Assembly (NCBI RefSeq): GCF_015234135.1
Contig: NZ_JADGIK010000003.1
Coordinates: 248,001-312,000 of the forward strand
Origin: Faecalibacter rhinopitheci
Lineage (GTDB): Bacteria; Bacteroidota; Bacteroidia; Flavobacteriales; Weeksellaceae
DNA: 64,000 nucleotides
Direction of reading: 5' to 3'
Positions 62,459 to 64,000 of the stretch are shown here, in pieces; the first letter of the stretch is position 1; each line of letters opens with the position of its first letter. The notes under the pieces are model-generated. The model saw nothing but the letters and a program-made list of their open reading frames with translations. It searched no databases and was not told the DNA's origin. Position numbers and translations under genes: made by a program.

Positions 62459-63414
62459 ATGAGTAAAATTATAGGAATTGACATTAGTAAACAAACATTT
62501 GATGTAAGTTTTCTTGAAAATGAGAAGTGGCAACACCTAATTTTTGATAATAATCAAAAGGTTTTAAAGCGTTAAACCGATTGATTAATCAAGATGATTG
62601 GGTGGTGATGGAAGCCTCTCGCACCTATTATTTTGCGCTAGCAAGTTATCTATTTCAAAAGCATATTCAAGTTTGCGTAGAAAATCCATTGGTGATCAAA
62701 CGTTTCAGTCAGATGATGCTTTATCGAGCTAAAACAGACAAAAAAGATTCCAAAATGATCGCTGAATATGGAATGAAAAACGATTTGAAATTATGGAAAT
62801 TAGAAAGTGAAAATAATATAAAACTTCGACAGCTTTATACGCGATTAGAGCTTATAAACAAGCAAATTCATCAGAATAGCCATCAGTTGGAGTCTTATGT
62901 TAGCAGTGGATGTTTAGATTCATTTTTAGAAAAAGAACTTAAAAAAGATATATGTTATTTAGAAAAATCAAAAGTAAAAATAGAGCAACAAATGCATTTA
63001 TTATCTAAAGCTGAATATGGCGAAACATTAGCCCATTTAGAATCTATTCCAGGAGTTGGTCCCAAAACAGCTATGATGATGGCTTTAATCACAGATAATT
63101 TCAAAAAGTTTGATAATTATAAACAACTCATCGCCTATATCGGATTTAGTCCACGGATCTATCAAAGTGGGAGCAGCGTTCGAGGGAAAGGACATATTTG
63201 TAAAATGGGTAAAGCTCAACTTAGAAAATTACTTTATTTATGCAGTTGGTCAGCCAAATACTGTAATAAATCTTGCAAAGAAATGTACGATCGATTAAAA
63301 GCGAAAGGTAAACCTGAACGAGTAATAAAAGTTGCAATAGCAAATAAACTTATCAAACAGATTTTTGCTATTGGAAAATCTAATCAAAATTATAACGAAA
63401 ATATTTGTTTATAA
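62459..63414 (+). pseudogene. IS110-family transposase, split by a -1 frameshift
   Basis: The first frame runs from ATG 62459 to TAA 62573-62575 and encodes MSKIIGIDISKQTFDVSF and so on (38 residues). The rest, about 280 residues, is in the -1 frame through 63414. Together they give a full DEDD transposase: the first Asp in GIDIS, Glu in DDWVVMEAS, two Asp in RAKTDKKDSKMIAEYG, then the Transposase_20 domain with LESIPGVGPKTAMMMAL and the catalytic Ser in YQSGSSVRGKGH. The frames meet at TTTAAAG (62563-62569). Either one G was lost from an ancestral AAGGGTTTT, or a -1 slip restores the protein. Confidence 0.85.
63405..63407 (+). promoter_or_regulatory. -33 TTG at the IS110 right end
   Basis: TTG lies 20 bases before the end of the CATTC core. 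It forms the upstream half of the promoter that appears when the two ends of the element are joined. Confidence 0.5.
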
Positions 63415-63422
63415 ACACAGAA

Positions 63423-63445
63423 CATTCCGAGCTTGTCAAGGAATC
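63423..63445. repeat. Right part of the host palindromic repeat targeted by IS110
   Basis: CATTCCGAGCTTGTCAAGG then AATC; arms ATTCC and GGAAT pair. The left part of the repeat (TGTCATTC) is found at the other end of the insertion. Confidence 0.6.
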
Positions 63446-63464
63446 TTTTATAAGTTGAATAGGT

Positions 63465-63494
63465 GATGAGAAGTTGAACTAAATTCAGCTTGAT
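63465..63494. repeat. Dispersed palindromic repeat family A, copy 4
   Basis: Arms AAGTTGAA and TTCAGCTT pair with one G-U. Confidence 0.6.
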
Positions 63495-63567
63495 ATTTCC
63501 GTCATATCGAGTGAATTTTAGGAATGAAATGAATAAAATTAGTATCGAGAAATAAGACGGAAATTGG

Positions 63568-63583
63568 TCTAAGTTCTCGATAT
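63568..63583. repeat. Repeat family C, copy 2
   Basis: TCTAAGTTCTCGATAT differs by one base from 62172-62187. An ATATCGAG at 63504-63511 may be its partner arm. Confidence 0.45.
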
Positions 63584-63589
63584 GAATAG

Positions 63590-63621
63590 TTGCTGAGAAG
63601 CTATTTAAATTTAGCTTGATA
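63590..63621. repeat. Dispersed palindromic repeat family A, copy 5
   Basis: Arms AAGCTA and TAGCTT pair exactly, with both sides changed relative to copy 2. Confidence 0.6.
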
Positions 63622-63655
63622 GAATAATTTGCTTAGTTTAGTAAAAACATTCCCA

Positions 63656-64000
63656 ATGAAACAATTTCTTTTCGTGACTACATTATGTGCTTCGACCGCT
63701 TTTGCACAAGAATTGAAAATAGAACAAGCACAAAAGATTTTCGATTTACCGACGCATTGCATCACGATAGAATATCCCAACAAATTAGGAAATGTTTTAG
63801 GTAGTGATGCGGATTTGAAAACGCCAAAGCAATTGCGTCCTATTTTTTACGGCTGTTTTGATTGGCATTCTTCGGTACACGGATTTTGGTCGATTGTAAA
63901 GTTGATGAAAGATTTTCCGGAATTGGATAAAAATGGTGAAGTGCGCCAACAATTAAATGCATTAATCACAGCTGAAAATGTTGCTATCGAAAAAGCATTT
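63656..64000 (+). CDS. DUF2891 family secreted protein, N-terminal part (runs off window end)
   Basis: ATG at 63656 opens 115 codons to the window edge. Signal peptide MKQFLFVTTLCASTAFA, then QELKIEQAQKIFDLPTHCI and the segment LRPIFYGCFDWHSSVHGFW, which is the hallmark of DUF2891 (buried Cys, Asp, Trp and His). The family is of unknown function, with a predicted alpha-barrel-like fold. The frame is intact as far as visible. Confidence 0.82.
   Translation, partial: MKQFLFVTTLCASTAFAQELKIEQAQKIFDLPTHCITIEYPNKLGNVLGSDADLKTPKQLRPIFYGCFDWHSSVHGFWSIVKLMKDFPELDKNGEVRQQLNALITAENVAIEKAF

Larger units (their letters stand above)
62241..63427 (+). mobile_element. IS110-family insertion sequence with noncoding left end
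   Basis: About 1.18 kb. The CATTC core is present at both ends (62241-62245 and 63423-63427). There are no terminal inverted repeats, as expected for IS110. The left end has about 213 noncoding bases before the transposase; the right end only about 13 after it, which places it in the IS110 rather than the IS1111 subgroup. The flanks join into a continuous palindromic host repeat. The transposase carries a -1 frameshift. Confidence 0.8.

Noticed and set aside
63110-63298. Small open frame inside the transposase
   Set aside because: It overlaps the conserved Transposase_20 domain in another frame and has no recognisable features.
63601-63783. Minus-strand open frame at the right edge
   Set aside because: It overlaps the signal peptide and start of the DUF2891 gene, which has clear family motifs.

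Overview
The window reads as chromosome of an AT-rich member of the Bacteroidota, class Flavobacteriia, most likely in or near the Weeksellaceae (genus not determinable by eye). The evidence is a fused ccoN-ccoO cbb3 oxidase gene, sprA, gldB and gldC, a type IX secretion sorting domain, a SusC/SusD pair, an almost complete lack of Shine-Dalgarno sequences, and recurrent -7 promoter boxes of the form TAnnTTTG, a few with a TTG about 18-20 bp upstream.

Layout. 1-4200: a cut secreted protein, hflX, an alpha/beta hydrolase and a leucyl aminopeptidase. 4200-13800: a cbb3 oxidase block with a divergent Crp/Fnr regulator and then ccoI, ccoS, ccoNO, ccoQ, ccoP, ccoG, fixH and a SafE-type membrane protein. 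13800-24800: ruvA-sprA-gcvH-vanZ-like, nadE and gldB-gldC. 24800-33250: a TolC-like protein, tsaB, small membrane proteins, a YceI lipoprotein divergent from a lone ABC ATPase, and an mscS-pdxJ-hydrolase operon. 33290-38270: rimP-nusA-infB with a possible attenuator in its leader. 38300-43600: gamma-glutamyltransferase, a LigB-type dioxygenase and metNIQ. 44200-52000: a sorted HAF-repeat surface protein, a GNAT protein, pirin, a small lipoprotein, hutU and hutH. 52000-62120: folE-cysS, an orphan SusC/SusD pair, a Porin_10 barrel and a secreted esterase. 62240-63430: an IS110-family element. 63656 to the end: the start of a DUF2891 protein.

The most remarkable locus is the IS110 element at 62241-63427. 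Its boundaries can be read from a shared CATTC core and an interrupted host repeat. The noncoding left end folds by eye into two stem-loops whose internal loops match the target site and the element's own joined ends, as expected of a bridge RNA. Joining the two ends would also create a TTG-N20-TATGTTTG promoter that neither end has alone in the integrated state. The transposase is split by a -1 frameshift located at a UUUAAAG heptamer.

Other points of interest are a six-codon leader ORF inside a terminator-like hairpin ahead of rimP-nusA-infB, two perfect TTGAT-N4-ATCAA (FNR-type) palindromes in promoter regions, several families of short palindromic intergenic repeats with compensatory changes, and a structured leader ahead of metN. 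No rRNA, tRNA or CRISPR array was seen. All pairings and boundaries were read by eye; no search or folding program was run.
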